NCBI GenBank assembly: GCA_020346185.1
Contig: CP070775.1
Span: 1,098,870 to 1,162,849 of the forward strand
Length of the DNA stretch: 63,980 nucleotides
DNA from: Betaproteobacteria bacterium
Lineage (GTDB): Bacteria; Pseudomonadota; Gammaproteobacteria; Burkholderiales; Eutrophovitaceae
Reading direction: 5' to 3'
Position 1 is the first letter of the stretch, and every line of letters begins with the position of its first letter. The notes beneath the pieces were generated by a model. That model was not told where the DNA came from, did no database searches, and saw only the letters and a list, made by a program, of their open reading frames with translations. The position numbers and the translations under genes were made by a program. This document shows positions 26,916-36,397 of the stretch, one piece after another.

Positions 26916-28039
26916 CCGACGCGAAGGAGACTGCTGTCATCGCGATGCATTGGCTGTTGCGCTTCGTTTTCATTGTCGTGGTGCCGGTGGCGGTGGCACT
27001 GGTGGGCTTGTATATCTACGCGCATGGCGGTGAACGGGTCGAGACCGAGAACGCGTATGTAAAAGCCGACATCATCGCCGTCAGTTCAGAACTCGATGGG
27101 CGTGTCAGCAACGTCGAGGTTGAGGACAACCAGTACATTGAAGCAGGGGCGCTGCTGTTCGGGCTGGAGCGCGCGGGCTACGAAGTAAAGCAACGCCGTG
27201 CGCAGGCGCAGATGGACATGGTGCGAACCGAAGTGCAATCGCTCAAGGCGGAATATCGCGCTACCAAGCTGGAGAAGCGCGAGGCGAAGCAGCGCATTGC
27301 ATATTTGGCGAAACAGTTGGAGCGGCAGAAAACGCTGATGAAGCATGGCATGGGCCGCGCCGACCAGTTCGATGAAGCACAGCACAATCTGGACGTGGCA
27401 AGGGTGCGGCTAGCCAGCGTCGAAGAACGCATCAACCGGGCACTGGCAGGACTTCTCGGCAATGCTTCTTTGCCCCCGGAGCGGCATCCACGTTACCTCG
27501 AGGCCAAAGCGGCCTACGATGAAGCGGTTCTGGGACTCAGGGATTCGAATATTTACGCACCGGCGTCCGGGGTGATCAGCAACATGAAGCTGCAAGCCGG
27601 GGAATACGTCGACAGGGGCGTGCCTATCTTCAGCATCATTGTCAGCGATGTTGTCTGGGTCGAAGCGAACTTCAAGGAAACTCAGCTGACTTGGATGCGC
27701 GAGGGCCAGCATGCAAGCGTAGTGGCAGATGCATACCTAGATGTTGACTGGCCCGGTATGGTCACAGCCATTGCGCCGGCGACCGGTGCAGAGTTCGCGG
27801 TTTTGCCGCCCCAGAACGCCACTGGTAACTGGGTCAAGGTGGTGCAGCGCATTCCGGTTCACATTCAAGTCCAACAACCTGCGGGCATGCCGAGACTGCG
27901 CGCCGGCATGACGGTTACGGTGGGTGTCGACACTGGCGTCAGCCGAGGTTTGCCGAGACCGATTCGCAAGCTGGTCGAGAACGGATATTTGCCAGGCTTC
28001 CTGCAGCCTGCCCCGACCCTCGCCGCCGCCCCACAATGA
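26912..28039 (+). CDS. emrA: HlyD/EmrA-type membrane fusion protein
   Basis: The product is 375 residues with an N-terminal transmembrane anchor (about residues 12-34), a lipoyl/barrel half-motif around ISSELDGRVSNVEVEDNQYI (residue numbering approximate), a long coiled coil (about 90-180) and a second half YAPASGVISNMKLQAGEYV. This is the adaptor that links an inner-membrane drug pump to an outer-membrane channel. ATGA overlaps join it to marR upstream and to the MFS pump downstream, so all three are translationally coupled. No TolC-like gene is nearby, so a channel encoded elsewhere must serve. Confidence 0.9.
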   Translation: MTDAKETAVIAMHWLLRFVFIVVVPVAVALVGLYIYAHGGERVETENAYVKADIIAVSSELDGRVSNVEVEDNQYIEAGALLFGLERAGYEVKQRRAQAQMDMVRTEVQSLKAEYRATKLEKREAKQRIAYLAKQLERQKTLMKHGMGRADQFDEAQHNLDVARVRLASVEERINRALAGLLGNASLPPERHPRYLEAKAAYDEAVLGLRDSNIYAPASGVISNMKLQAGEYVDRGVPIFSIIVSDVVWVEANFKETQLTWMREGQHASVVADAYLDVDWPGMVTAIAPATGAEFAVLPPQNATGNWVKVVQRIPVHIQVQQPAGMPRLRAGMTVTVGVDTGVSRGLPRPIRKLVENGYLPGFLQPAPTLAAAPQ

Positions 28040-29592
28040 TCGCAGCGGCGCAGCACATGCCGCGCCATCCGCTGTTGGTGGCCGGGTCGGTCATGGTTGC
28101 CTCGCTGCTGTATTCCATCGACTGGACAATTGCCGCGGTGGCCTTGCCGCACATGCAGGGAACCTTTTCCGCGACACAGGACCAGGTGTCGTGGGTGATT
28201 ACGTCGTATATCGTCGCGTCGGCGATCATGATTCCGACCTCTGGATGGCTCAGTGAACGCTATGGTCGCAAACGCGTGTTCGTTGGTGCCGTCGCCGGGT
28301 TTACCGCAGCTTCGGTGTTGTGCGGTGCAGCCAATTCACTGCCGGTCGAGGTTCTGGCCCGCATTCTTCAGGGCATGAGCGGCGCGTTCCTGATCCCGCT
28401 TTCACTGGCCATCATTCTTGACACCTTTCCCGCGGAACAACATGCCAAAGCCATGGCGTACTGGGGCATCGGTTCCGTGTGCGGCGCGGTGATCGGACCG
28501 ACAATCGGCGGCTACCTGACGGAATACTTGTCCTGGCGTCATATTTTCTACATCAATATCCCGTTTGGACTTGCCGCCTTGCTCGGGGTGTTGCTTTTCT
28601 TACCGGAGACCGAACGTGATCCGAAGAAGAAGTTCGATTGGTTCGGTTTTCTGACGCTCGCCATCGGCATAGGTGCGTTGCAGATGATGCTCGACCGCGG
28701 TCAGCGTCTGGGCTGGTTCGAGTCTGGCGAGATTGTTTTCGAAGCCTGTCTGGCGGCGATCTCGCTGTATATGTTCAACATGCATGTGCTGACGCATCGG
28801 GATCCGTTCCTTGATCCGCGTGTCTTTCTGCAAAGAAATTTTTTCATTGCACTGATGCTGATTTCCTTTTACGGATTGCTAACGGTGCCGCCGATGGTGT
28901 TGATGCCGACTTTTCTCGAGGCAATACGTGGTTACTCGATTGACACCGTGGGGCTGCTCCAGTCGCCGCGTGGCGTCGGCATATTGCTTGCGCTGTTCGT
29001 CACTGGCCGCATCGCGAGCAAAGTTGATCCCCGGGCAATGATCGTCTTCGGTTTCCTCTGTCTTGGCGTATCGACGGCGGCAATGTCGCAGTGGACAATC
29101 GACGTTGGCCCCTGGCCGATCGTATGGACCGGATTCCTCGGCGGGATAGGAGCGGGCATTATTCTGGTCCCGGTGCAAATGGTTGCTTTCTCTACCCTCG
29201 CGCCGCGCAAGCGCAATGAAGGCACTGCCGTGTTCAACCTCATCCGTACCATGTTCAGTAGTATCGGCGTCTCGGTGATACTGGCGCTGTTTGTCGTTAT
29301 TGGTGCGATGGGGCGCGCTGAGATGGTGGAGCATGTCACTCCCTACAACCAGGTGCTGCATTATCCTGGCCACGCTGGTGACTATAGTGCCGGGTCCGAG
29401 CGAGGACTCGCCATCATCGAACGCGAAATAGACAAACAGGCCGCGATGAAGGGTTACAACGCGAGTTTTATGCTGCTCTCACTTGGCGCACTGGCCGCAA
29501 TACCGCTGGTTCTTCTTATCGGCAGAGCCAAACCGGGTACTGCAGAGCGCGAGGAATTCGAGAAATCTGAAGCGGTCATGATTGCCGAGTAG
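28036..29592 (+). CDS. emrB: EmrB-type DHA2 drug:proton antiporter (MFS)
   Basis: The product is 518 residues with fourteen hydrophobic segments, as in the DHA2 family of the major facilitator superfamily. Motifs include DQVSWVITSYIVASAIMIP near the second segment, GWLSERYGRKRVF (motif A) and GSVCGAVIGPTIGGYLTE (motif C, antiporter). It exports hydrophobic compounds in exchange for protons, together with the EmrA adaptor encoded just upstream. Its start overlaps the emrA stop (ATGA). Confidence 0.92.
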   Translation: MIAAAQHMPRHPLLVAGSVMVASLLYSIDWTIAAVALPHMQGTFSATQDQVSWVITSYIVASAIMIPTSGWLSERYGRKRVFVGAVAGFTAASVLCGAANSLPVEVLARILQGMSGAFLIPLSLAIILDTFPAEQHAKAMAYWGIGSVCGAVIGPTIGGYLTEYLSWRHIFYINIPFGLAALLGVLLFLPETERDPKKKFDWFGFLTLAIGIGALQMMLDRGQRLGWFESGEIVFEACLAAISLYMFNMHVLTHRDPFLDPRVFLQRNFFIALMLISFYGLLTVPPMVLMPTFLEAIRGYSIDTVGLLQSPRGVGILLALFVTGRIASKVDPRAMIVFGFLCLGVSTAAMSQWTIDVGPWPIVWTGFLGGIGAGIILVPVQMVAFSTLAPRKRNEGTAVFNLIRTMFSSIGVSVILALFVVIGAMGRAEMVEHVTPYNQVLHYPGHAGDYSAGSERGLAIIEREIDKQAAMKGYNASFMLLSLGALAAIPLVLLIGRAKPGTAEREEFEKSEAVMIAE

Positions 29593-29610
29593 CGTATGCG
29601 CGCGACGGCA

Positions 29611-30698
29611 TTATCGCGGTGATTGTGGTGCCGAGCGTCTGCTCTGAAAATCGTCTACCAGTGAGGGAACGGTGAGGTCGGCCACGACCCGGCTGACTAT
29701 CTTGCCCGTTTCAAGTTGGTCCAGCGTGCGGTTTACTTCGGACAGCAGCCGCTGTTCAATGGGAATGCGTCTGAGTTTGCTGGCGCGGGCGAGGGCCACA
29801 ACCCGCCTCAGTTCTTCGGCCGTGCCGACATTGGATCCATAAATGGTTAGCGCGCGTTGTACCACGGAGATAATTGACAGCGGGATTTCTCTATTTTAGA
29901 GCCCGACCAGAATCACTTTGCCACCTTTTCGGACAGCATACAGAGGCAGCGTAGCGGACCGCTCGTTATTGAACAGATCGATCGCTCCGAACGGCATGTC
30001 GCCGGCAATCGCCACGCTGCGTTGGCGTCATCCGACTTGTCCGTTACGGCAGCGCCTTCGTCAAGTGCAGCGCCGAATTTTGACGTATCGACGTCGGCGG
30101 TGACGATGCGTTCGCACCGGTGCGCGCGCAACATATCAATTGTCATCAAGTCGGGCTTGCCGGTGCCGATTACTGCGACCCACTCTTCCTCCGGGATGGG
30201 CGCCAACGCGGATACCATAGAGCAGATCGACAGACCTAAGCAGGCCAGTGCCGCGGCCCAGACCGAATCAACACCCTTGGTGTCGACCAGGTACACGGTG
30301 GTTTGGAATGAGCAGATGATTGGTGTACCCACCGGCATCCTGCAAGCCGACCCAGCGCGGCGACATGCAATGGTTACTGTCCTTGCGTCGCGCGCAGTGG
30401 CCGCAGCCGATCCACGGACACCCTAAACAATCTTCTTCTCCAATGGGCACGCCCCAGCATCGGGCCCGGCGGCGATGACGGTGCCGCCTGGCTCGTGGCC
30501 AAGCGTAATTGGCGGGCGCATTCCCCGGTCGTCCAGGTAGGCGCGATTTCCGCCCGCAAGGCCGAAGTAGCCGTCGCGGATGAGGACGTCGCTGTGACAC
30601 ACGCTACAGTACTTGAGATCGAGCAAGGCCTCGGTACCCTGCGGCCGTTGGGTCGGGCGTTCTCGAAGTTCCAGCGCCTTGCCCCAGGTCGACAACAT
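29611..30698 (-). pseudogene. Zinc-dependent alcohol dehydrogenase, heavily broken
   Basis: From ATG at 30698 the frame reads MLSTWGKALELRERP, YCSVCHSDV (catalytic zinc Cys) and ITLGHEPGG, then TAG at 30423-30425. A shifted frame continues with PWIGCGHCARRKDSNHC (structural zinc cysteines) and RWVGLQDAGGYTNHLL. Another shift leads to VDSVWAAALACLG and WVAVIGTGKPDLM, in which the third Gly of the Rossmann GxGxxG is lost. A further shift gives RKGGKVILVGL, then TAA, then EIPLSIISVVQRALTIYGSN and VGTAEELRRVVALA. At least three frameshifts and two nonsense codons are present. Confidence 0.88.
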
Positions 30699-30914
30699 CG
30701 TAGCTAAGCATGTTTCCTGTTTGGTATCCAAAGCGATCGTGTCACGAACAGCCAGACACTGCCACATTGATACTTGTCAACGTCACTGAGCCATCTCAGG
30801 GCAGCGGTATCTGGCTGCCAACGCGGGTGGTGGGTGGTTTCGCAATGCCTTCTTGGAGAGGAGCCACAATTCAACTAGCATAGTGCTTTGCTCGGTACAA
30901 ACCAACTCATTAGC

Positions 30915-31784
30915 ATGGGCAAGATCGAAGTTCGTCCCCGTCGCAGCCTGCTGTTCGTGCCCGGGCTTAGACCCGACCGTTATCAGAAAGCACTCGATGC
31001 TGGTGCCGATATCGTTTGCATCGATCTGGAAGACGCTGTCGCTGGACCACGCAAGGCCGAGGCGCGCGAGCTGACTATGCCTTTATTCAAGGTCGACACT
31101 CATCCGCATGTCGAGCGTATGGTGCGTATCAATGCCCTGTCGACCCCCGATGGCCTGAAAGATCTTACTGCAATAATCGGGTCCGATAGCCCTCCGCCGT
31201 CAATCATGATTCCGAAGATCCGTTCTGCCGAGGAAGTGCAATTGATAGATATGCTGCTTTCGACGGGTCAGGCACGCAAGGTTCGTTTCTGCGTCATTGT
31301 GGAAACAAACCAGGCCCTTGAGCGTGCCGTTGAGATTGCACGCGCATCAGAGCGAATTGATTCGCTAATTCTCGGTGCGGTCGACATGTCCGCCGATCTT
31401 CGATGCAAGAAGGCATGGGAGCCTTTGTTATATGCGCGCTCGCGACTGGTGCATGCCACGGCCTCGGCAGGCATTGATTTGCTTGACGTTCCATTTCTGG
31501 ACCTGGAAGACCCCGATGGACTGCAGGAGGAAGCGCGCCGTTGCGCCGACCTCGGTTTTACCGGCAAGGCGTCAATTCACCCCAAGCAGTTGCCGGTCAT
31601 CCACTCTGCGTTCACGCCGGATCAAGCAACTATCGAGCGGGCGCGTCGAATCTGCGCGGCGTTCGAGAAGGACGACACCGGCTTGGTCGTCATAGACGGG
31701 GAATTGGTCGAACTGCCAGTGGTGCGATCAATGTACCGGGTGCTCGCGACAGCCGAACGCGTCGCGGCGACAAGCCGCGACTGA
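30915..31784 (+). CDS. CitE-like CoA ester lyase (HpcH/HpaI aldolase superfamily)
   Basis: The product is 289 residues starting MGKIEVRPRRSLLFVPGL, with the CitE/Mcl pattern: VCIDLEDAVAGPRKAEAR (metal-binding region), MIPKIRSAEEV, VIVETNQALERA, GAVDMSADL and GKASIHPKQLPVI. These enzymes cleave or form C-C bonds of 3-hydroxyacyl-CoA esters such as malyl-CoA or citramalyl-CoA. The specific substrate is unknown. ATG 30915 is where the homology begins. It lies downstream of the divergently oriented broken alcohol dehydrogenase gene. Confidence 0.85.
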   Translation: MGKIEVRPRRSLLFVPGLRPDRYQKALDAGADIVCIDLEDAVAGPRKAEARELTMPLFKVDTHPHVERMVRINALSTPDGLKDLTAIIGSDSPPPSIMIPKIRSAEEVQLIDMLLSTGQARKVRFCVIVETNQALERAVEIARASERIDSLILGAVDMSADLRCKKAWEPLLYARSRLVHATASAGIDLLDVPFLDLEDPDGLQEEARRCADLGFTGKASIHPKQLPVIHSAFTPDQATIERARRICAAFEKDDTGLVVIDGELVELPVVRSMYRVLATAERVAATSRD

Positions 31785-32104
31785 GGATCGGCGGCCCACT
31801 CTCAAAAAAAAGGCAGGGGGGAGAAGTGCAAATCGGGTGGCAACTAATCCCGAACTACAATTGCACACCAGACCCGCCCCGCAACGAAATTAGTGCAATT
31901 GGCGTGCCACAGTAAAATTGCGCAGGATTGTTGGCGGATGCGGCCGTTGTTGGCGGAGCGTCGATGTGATCGACAGCAAAATGTCGCCGAGTTCGACGCC
32001 GGTGTCGACATCTCGACGATCAGCTTATCGTGGACTTGCATTGGATTGCTTGGAGTTGCCTCGCGTGTGCCAGCGTGCACGCTGGAGTGAGCAAGCAAGG
32101 GTAA
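31785..32104. other. Intergenic stretch with no supported gene
   Basis: No credible coding frame. It contains a run of eight A at 31803-31810 and GTCGACATCTCGAC-like partial inverted repeats around 31990-32020 that I could not assign. The GST ribosome binding site (AAGGG) lies at its end. Confidence 0.4.
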
Positions 32105-32731
32105 ATGAAACTGATCATCGCAAACCCTAGCCCGTATGCGCGCAAGGCACGGGTCGCGTTGCTTGAAAAGGGTATCGACTGCGACATCGTCGTTGCAAAT
32201 CCGTGGCTGCCGAAAACTGCGGTTGCCGGAATCAATCCGCTTGGCAAAGTGCCGACACTGGTGCTCGATGACGGTGCCGTCGTGCACGATTCGAAGGTTA
32301 TAGTCGAGTACCTCGAAACGCTGGGCTTGCCACCGGTGCTGATTCCGGCTGATCCGCAGAATCGTATTGCTCACAAGCAGATAGAGGCAATTGCAGACGG
32401 AATCTGTGACGCTGTGGTTCTGACCGCACTGGAGGGGGCGCGCGCCACGGACAAACGCAGTGTGGCCTGGCTCGAGCGCCAAAGTAAGAAGATCGTCGAA
32501 GGCGTAGCGGAACTGGAGCGATTACTTGGCGCCAGGGATTCATTTACCGATTCCGGTTTCGGCCTTGCCGAAATCGCGACCGTCTGTGCACTTGACTACA
32601 TCGATTTTCGCTTTCCTCAGTACCACTGGCGAACACGGGCTCCGGGCCTGGTTCAACTGCATGGCAACCTGTCGCAGCGACCTTCCTTTAGTGGCACAAA
32701 GCCGCAACCTCAGGTCCTTCCGGGCCTCTGA
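32105..32731 (+). CDS. Glutathione S-transferase family protein
   Basis: The product is 208 residues. The N-terminal thioredoxin-fold domain starts MKLIIANPSPYARKARVALLEK, with the likely catalytic Ser in NPSPYARK, and contains NPLGKVPTLVLDDG (cis-Pro) and VHDSKVIVEYLE (the gamma-glutamyl-binding S/E-S motif read here as DSK). The C-terminal helical domain has GFGLAEIATVCALDYIDFRFP. It probably conjugates glutathione or acts as a peroxidase/isomerase on small electrophiles. AAGGG precedes the start. Confidence 0.86.
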   Translation: MKLIIANPSPYARKARVALLEKGIDCDIVVANPWLPKTAVAGINPLGKVPTLVLDDGAVVHDSKVIVEYLETLGLPPVLIPADPQNRIAHKQIEAIADGICDAVVLTALEGARATDKRSVAWLERQSKKIVEGVAELERLLGARDSFTDSGFGLAEIATVCALDYIDFRFPQYHWRTRAPGLVQLHGNLSQRPSFSGTKPQPQVLPGL

Positions 32732-32757
32732 GCAGTCGTCTTGCTGCCGAGCACCTC

Positions 32758-33957
32758 TCAATTGACAATGCGCACGTCGCGTGCAAGCCGGATCGCCAGG
32801 ATGGTACAACCGACCGCGATGAGGCCGCTGATCCAATAGCCGGTGAGCCTGCCCGAGGCCGTGTGGTCGATGATGAACCCGGAGGCAAGGGAAGCGGCGC
32901 TCGATCCGAATTGCTGTGTTGCAGAATTGAAACTCAGAAATGCGCCCCGCAGATCCGGTTGGGCAGCGCCGGTGACGATGGCCATCGCCGGAACGAATCT
33001 ACCAGAGACAAATATCATGAACGTGACCATCACCAGTACCGCTACCCACACCGGTACCGGAGGCAGGTTGGTGCAGGCGAGCAGAGGAAAGATGGAAATG
33101 CCCGAAATGATCGTGAACATCTGATGCTTGCCGCGGCGGTCGGACATACGTCCCCACAGGCGCGAAGTGAACACCGTTGCCGCGCCGCCAAAAAGATACA
33201 GCCACGGCAGATCGGTCTCGGCCAGCCCGACATTGGCGACCATGTAGGGGGCAATAAACGGAATGACGGAAAAACCACCGAAAATCATCACTGCCGTGAG
33301 CGTCAGCGCGCGCACTTGATTGTTGTCCGAGAGCACTTCCATGGCTTGTCGAATCGGATGCCGTGACCTTGCCTGTACTACATGCGCGTCCATTCTTGGT
33401 AGCAACCAGGCTGCGGTGAAAAACACCAGCGTTGAAACCACTGCCAGAAATGTGAATGGAGCGCGCCAGTCAAACGCGTTGGCCAGTGTCAGGCCGAGTG
33501 GCACTCCTGCTACGGCCGAAATTGGAAAGGCAGTCATGACGATGCCCATCGCCGTGCCACGTCGTGCATCCGGGATCACGTCACCAACAATGGAATAGAC
33601 GGCGGCACCGGCGATACCACCGAATGCACCGCTAATGCTTCGCGCGGCGAGCAGCCAGGCGTAGTCTGGCGCGGCTGCGCACAGCAGGGTCGAGATCGTG
33701 AATCCGCCATACAGGAACAGCAGTGCGCGTTTTCGGTCGAACCGGTCAACGTACAGACCGCATAGTACAGAGGCAACTGCCGCCGACAAGGTATAGGCAG
33801 ACACGAGTATTGCGAATTCGGTCGGGGTGATCTGCCAGATGCGAATGAATTGCGGGCCCAATGGCATCAAGACCATGAAGTCCATGAAATGGGTGAACTG
33901 CACGCCGAGCAGAACAAGCAACATGGAACGCTCGCGCAGCGCTGGGTCGAGCGACAT
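32758..33957 (-). CDS. MFS transporter, AraJ/arabinose-efflux-like
   Basis: The product is 399 residues with twelve hydrophobic segments. The N-terminal half has VQFTHFMDFMVLMPLGPQ and GLYVDRFDRKRALL (motif A); AFGGIAGAAVYSIVGDVIP follows, then GIVMTAFPISAVAGVPLGL (motif C-like). The second half has RLWGRMSDRRGKHQMF. It is a proton-coupled exporter of small solutes or drugs. It begins two bases after the stop of the luciferase-like gene on the same strand, so the two form an operon. Confidence 0.87.
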   Translation of the reverse strand: MSLDPALRERSMLLVLLGVQFTHFMDFMVLMPLGPQFIRIWQITPTEFAILVSAYTLSAAVASVLCGLYVDRFDRKRALLFLYGGFTISTLLCAAAPDYAWLLAARSISGAFGGIAGAAVYSIVGDVIPDARRGTAMGIVMTAFPISAVAGVPLGLTLANAFDWRAPFTFLAVVSTLVFFTAAWLLPRMDAHVVQARSRHPIRQAMEVLSDNNQVRALTLTAVMIFGGFSVIPFIAPYMVANVGLAETDLPWLYLFGGAATVFTSRLWGRMSDRRGKHQMFTIISGISIFPLLACTNLPPVPVWVAVLVMVTFMIFVSGRFVPAMAIVTGAAQPDLRGAFLSFNSATQQFGSSAASLASGFIIDHTASGRLTGYWISGLIAVGCTILAIRLARDVRIVN

Positions 33958-33959
33958 GT

Positions 33960-34970
33960 TCAGATCAGAGTCGGCTGCAGGTCGAACGCCTCGGCGAGCA
34001 ACTGATAGGACTGTAGTCGGCTCGCGTAGTCGCCGGTGATGGTAATGATCATTAGCTCGTCGGCCTCGTACGCACGCTGAACTTGCAGCAGTCGTTCTCG
34101 AACCGTGTCGGGCGTGCCGAGCACGACTCGCGCTCGTTCGCGCCGAATGATGGCGGCTTCCTGTTGACTGTATGACCAGCCGAGCGCCTGTTTCGTTGTA
34201 AGAATCAGCGACTCCCGACCGGTTGCCATGAGGACGCGGCGATGATCAATCGGGGCGGCGAGGCGTTCGGCTTCCTCATTTGTCTGCGCGCAGATAACGA
34301 ATACGCATACCAGAGAGTGTGGTGTTGGCTCACGTGTCGAAGGCTGAAACATGTGACGATAGGCGCGGCTCACCTCGTCGCCGCCGCACGCATTGATGAA
34401 ATGGGCAAACGCGAAGCGAAGGCCGAGATGCGCCGCCAGGTTGGCGCTGTAGTCTGACGAGCCCAACAACCAGACCTCGGGAGCACCGGCTCCGGTTGGC
34501 ATCGCGCGCACGCGTTTGAATGGGTGATCCTCCGGCAGCTTATCATCGAGCCATCCGACCAGATCGACAACCTGTTGCGGGAAGGCGTCGCTCGCGTAAA
34601 ACGACATGGGGTTGATCGCTTTTGCTGTCAGCATGTCGCCGCCCGGTGCACGGCCAATGCCGAGATCAATGCGCCCGGGGAACAGCGCCTCGTGCATGCG
34701 GAAGATCTCGGCAATTTTGGCAGGACTGTAATAAGGCAATAACACGCCGCCGGTTCCGACCCGGATGCGCGATGTGGCCGATCCGATTGCACCGAGCAGA
34801 ATTTCCGGACACGGGTCGGCCAGCCCGTGCATATTGTGGTGCTCTGCAAGCCAGTAACGGTGATAACCCAATTCCTCGGCGGCTTTGGCGAGTTTGATGG
34901 TTTCGCGCACCGCTTCAGCGGGGCTGTGACCGTGAATGATTGGTGATTGATCGAGTACTGAGAGGCGCAT
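33960..34970 (-). CDS. LLM-class flavin-dependent oxidoreductase (MsnO8/YhbW-like)
   Basis: The product is 336 residues, a bacterial-luciferase-fold (TIM barrel) enzyme. The family pattern is MRLSVLDQSPIIHGHSPAEA, ELGYHRYWLAEHHNM, RIRVGTGGVLLPYYSPAKIAE and GRIDLGIGRAPGGD. Such enzymes use reduced FMN to oxidise unknown substrates. It is the first gene of a two-gene unit with the MFS exporter, so modification followed by export of one compound is possible but unproven. Confidence 0.88.
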   Translation of the reverse strand: MRLSVLDQSPIIHGHSPAEAVRETIKLAKAAEELGYHRYWLAEHHNMHGLADPCPEILLGAIGSATSRIRVGTGGVLLPYYSPAKIAEIFRMHEALFPGRIDLGIGRAPGGDMLTAKAINPMSFYASDAFPQQVVDLVGWLDDKLPEDHPFKRVRAMPTGAGAPEVWLLGSSDYSANLAAHLGLRFAFAHFINACGGDEVSRAYRHMFQPSTREPTPHSLVCVFVICAQTNEEAERLAAPIDHRRVLMATGRESLILTTKQALGWSYSQQEAAIIRRERARVVLGTPDTVRERLLQVQRAYEADELMIITITGDYASRLQSYQLLAEAFDLQPTLI

Positions 34971-35306
34971 AGCTGTCAGAGATGGTCAGGTACTGGGTAT
35001 TCCGCCAGGTCATGCGAATTGGGCGAACGGTTCAACCGATGGTGCCGATTGCGGGAACTTTAACAGAGACGGTTGCCACCATTGGTCTTTCGCCGCGTTA
35101 TTCTCGTAACTTTGTATCGTGGAACACAACAGTTTCATCATGATCGTGACCCACGCAGCTACGCAGCACATGACGCAGGTGTTTCGCGCAAGCGCGTCTT
35201 CACCGGCAAGGGGAAATTCACTATTAAACCATTGTGCGATAACATCGCCGGCTTTCATTCGGTTAACAGATCGGACTATGAATCAAGAAGAAAGCGAGGA
35301 AACACG
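34971..35306. other. Intergenic region upstream of the DUF481 gene
   Basis: The region lies between divergent genes and should hold both promoters, but no convincing boxes are claimed. No gene is supported. The DUF481 ribosome binding site (GAGGA, 35296-35300) ends the stretch. Confidence 0.4.
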
Positions 35307-36323
35307 ATGTCGATAGTGAAACAATCTGCGCTGATCGCCGCTGTCGTGGCTGCGTTATGGACCGTAACGGTACACGCTGACGAGGTTGTGTTGAGAAATG
35401 GCGATCGCATCAGCGGTAAAGTTGTCGAGCTGATTGACGGCAAATTGTCGATCGAGACCGAGTACGCGGGCGTTGTGAAGCTCGACTGGAGCCAAGTCGA
35501 AACGTTTTCGACTGACCAGCCAATCTACGTGAAGATTGGTGACAATGTTGTTCGCGCGACAGTGTCCGAGGCGGACTCGGGAACCGCCACGCTGAGTTCC
35601 GAAGACTGGCTTGAAACAGAGCCAATCGAGCTATCTCGGTTGTCCGCAATGAACTATGAGCCGAAGCCAACGGTGCGGGTGTCGGGGCGTATCAACATCG
35701 GTGCGTCATCGACTTCCGGCAACACCAATGTTGACAAGACCAACGGCGATATAGAGGTGGTGGCGCGCACCGACAAGAACCGCTTTGCGCTGGGTGGCGA
35801 AGTCAACCGGGCAAAAAACGAGGGTGTTGAGACCGAGTCGAATTGGCTGGCCTACCTGAAATACGATCACTTCATCTCTAATCGCTGGTATGCTTTCGCG
35901 AACATGAGCGGAGAAAACGACGAGTTCAAGGACATTCTTCTCAGAACGACGATAGGCCTTGGCACTGGTTACCAGTGGTTTGACACGGAAAAAACCAAGC
36001 TGTCACTGGAACTCGGTGTCAATTACGTTAACGTCGACCGCATTGTCTCTACCGACACTGATTACCCAGCGGCACGCTGGGCATTGGATTTCCTCCAGAA
36101 GCTGTTCAACTCGAAGACCGAATTCTTTCATCGGCATGCACTGTTCAGTAGCCTCGACGATTCCGAGAATTTTTTCATTCGCACGCGAACCGGTTTACGG
36201 CTTCCGATCATCGAAAATCTGAATTCAACCATTCAATACAACTACGATTGGGACGACAATCCCGCACCGGGGAGGCTAAAGGAAGACAAGGCGTGGTTGT
36301 TTACGCTTGGCTATCGTTGGTAG
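35307..36323 (+). CDS. DUF481 outer-membrane-like protein (YdiY type)
   Basis: The product is 338 residues with a signal peptide (core LIAAVVAALWTVTVHA). Residues about 25-110 form a beta-rich region starting DEVVLRNGDRISGKVVELIDG. The rest is the DUF481 domain, read as an amphipathic beta barrel: GASSTSGNTNVDKTNGD, LAYLKYDHFISNRWYAFANM, TGYQWFDTEKTKLSLELGV, ending in an aromatic residue (GYRW) as expected for BAM substrates. The function is unknown; E. coli YdiY is acid-induced. ATG 35307 has GAGGA at six bases. Confidence 0.87.
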   Translation: MSIVKQSALIAAVVAALWTVTVHADEVVLRNGDRISGKVVELIDGKLSIETEYAGVVKLDWSQVETFSTDQPIYVKIGDNVVRATVSEADSGTATLSSEDWLETEPIELSRLSAMNYEPKPTVRVSGRINIGASSTSGNTNVDKTNGDIEVVARTDKNRFALGGEVNRAKNEGVETESNWLAYLKYDHFISNRWYAFANMSGENDEFKDILLRTTIGLGTGYQWFDTEKTKLSLELGVNYVNVDRIVSTDTDYPAARWALDFLQKLFNSKTEFFHRHALFSSLDDSENFFIRTRTGLRLPIIENLNSTIQYNYDWDDNPAPGRLKEDKAWLFTLGYRW

Positions 36324-36397
36324 CAGCTCCGGTCGGGTGCTGGCCTTGGCAAACCGGTCGCGTCCAAGCTCAAGCAATTTCGCGGGGGCTTCTGAGA

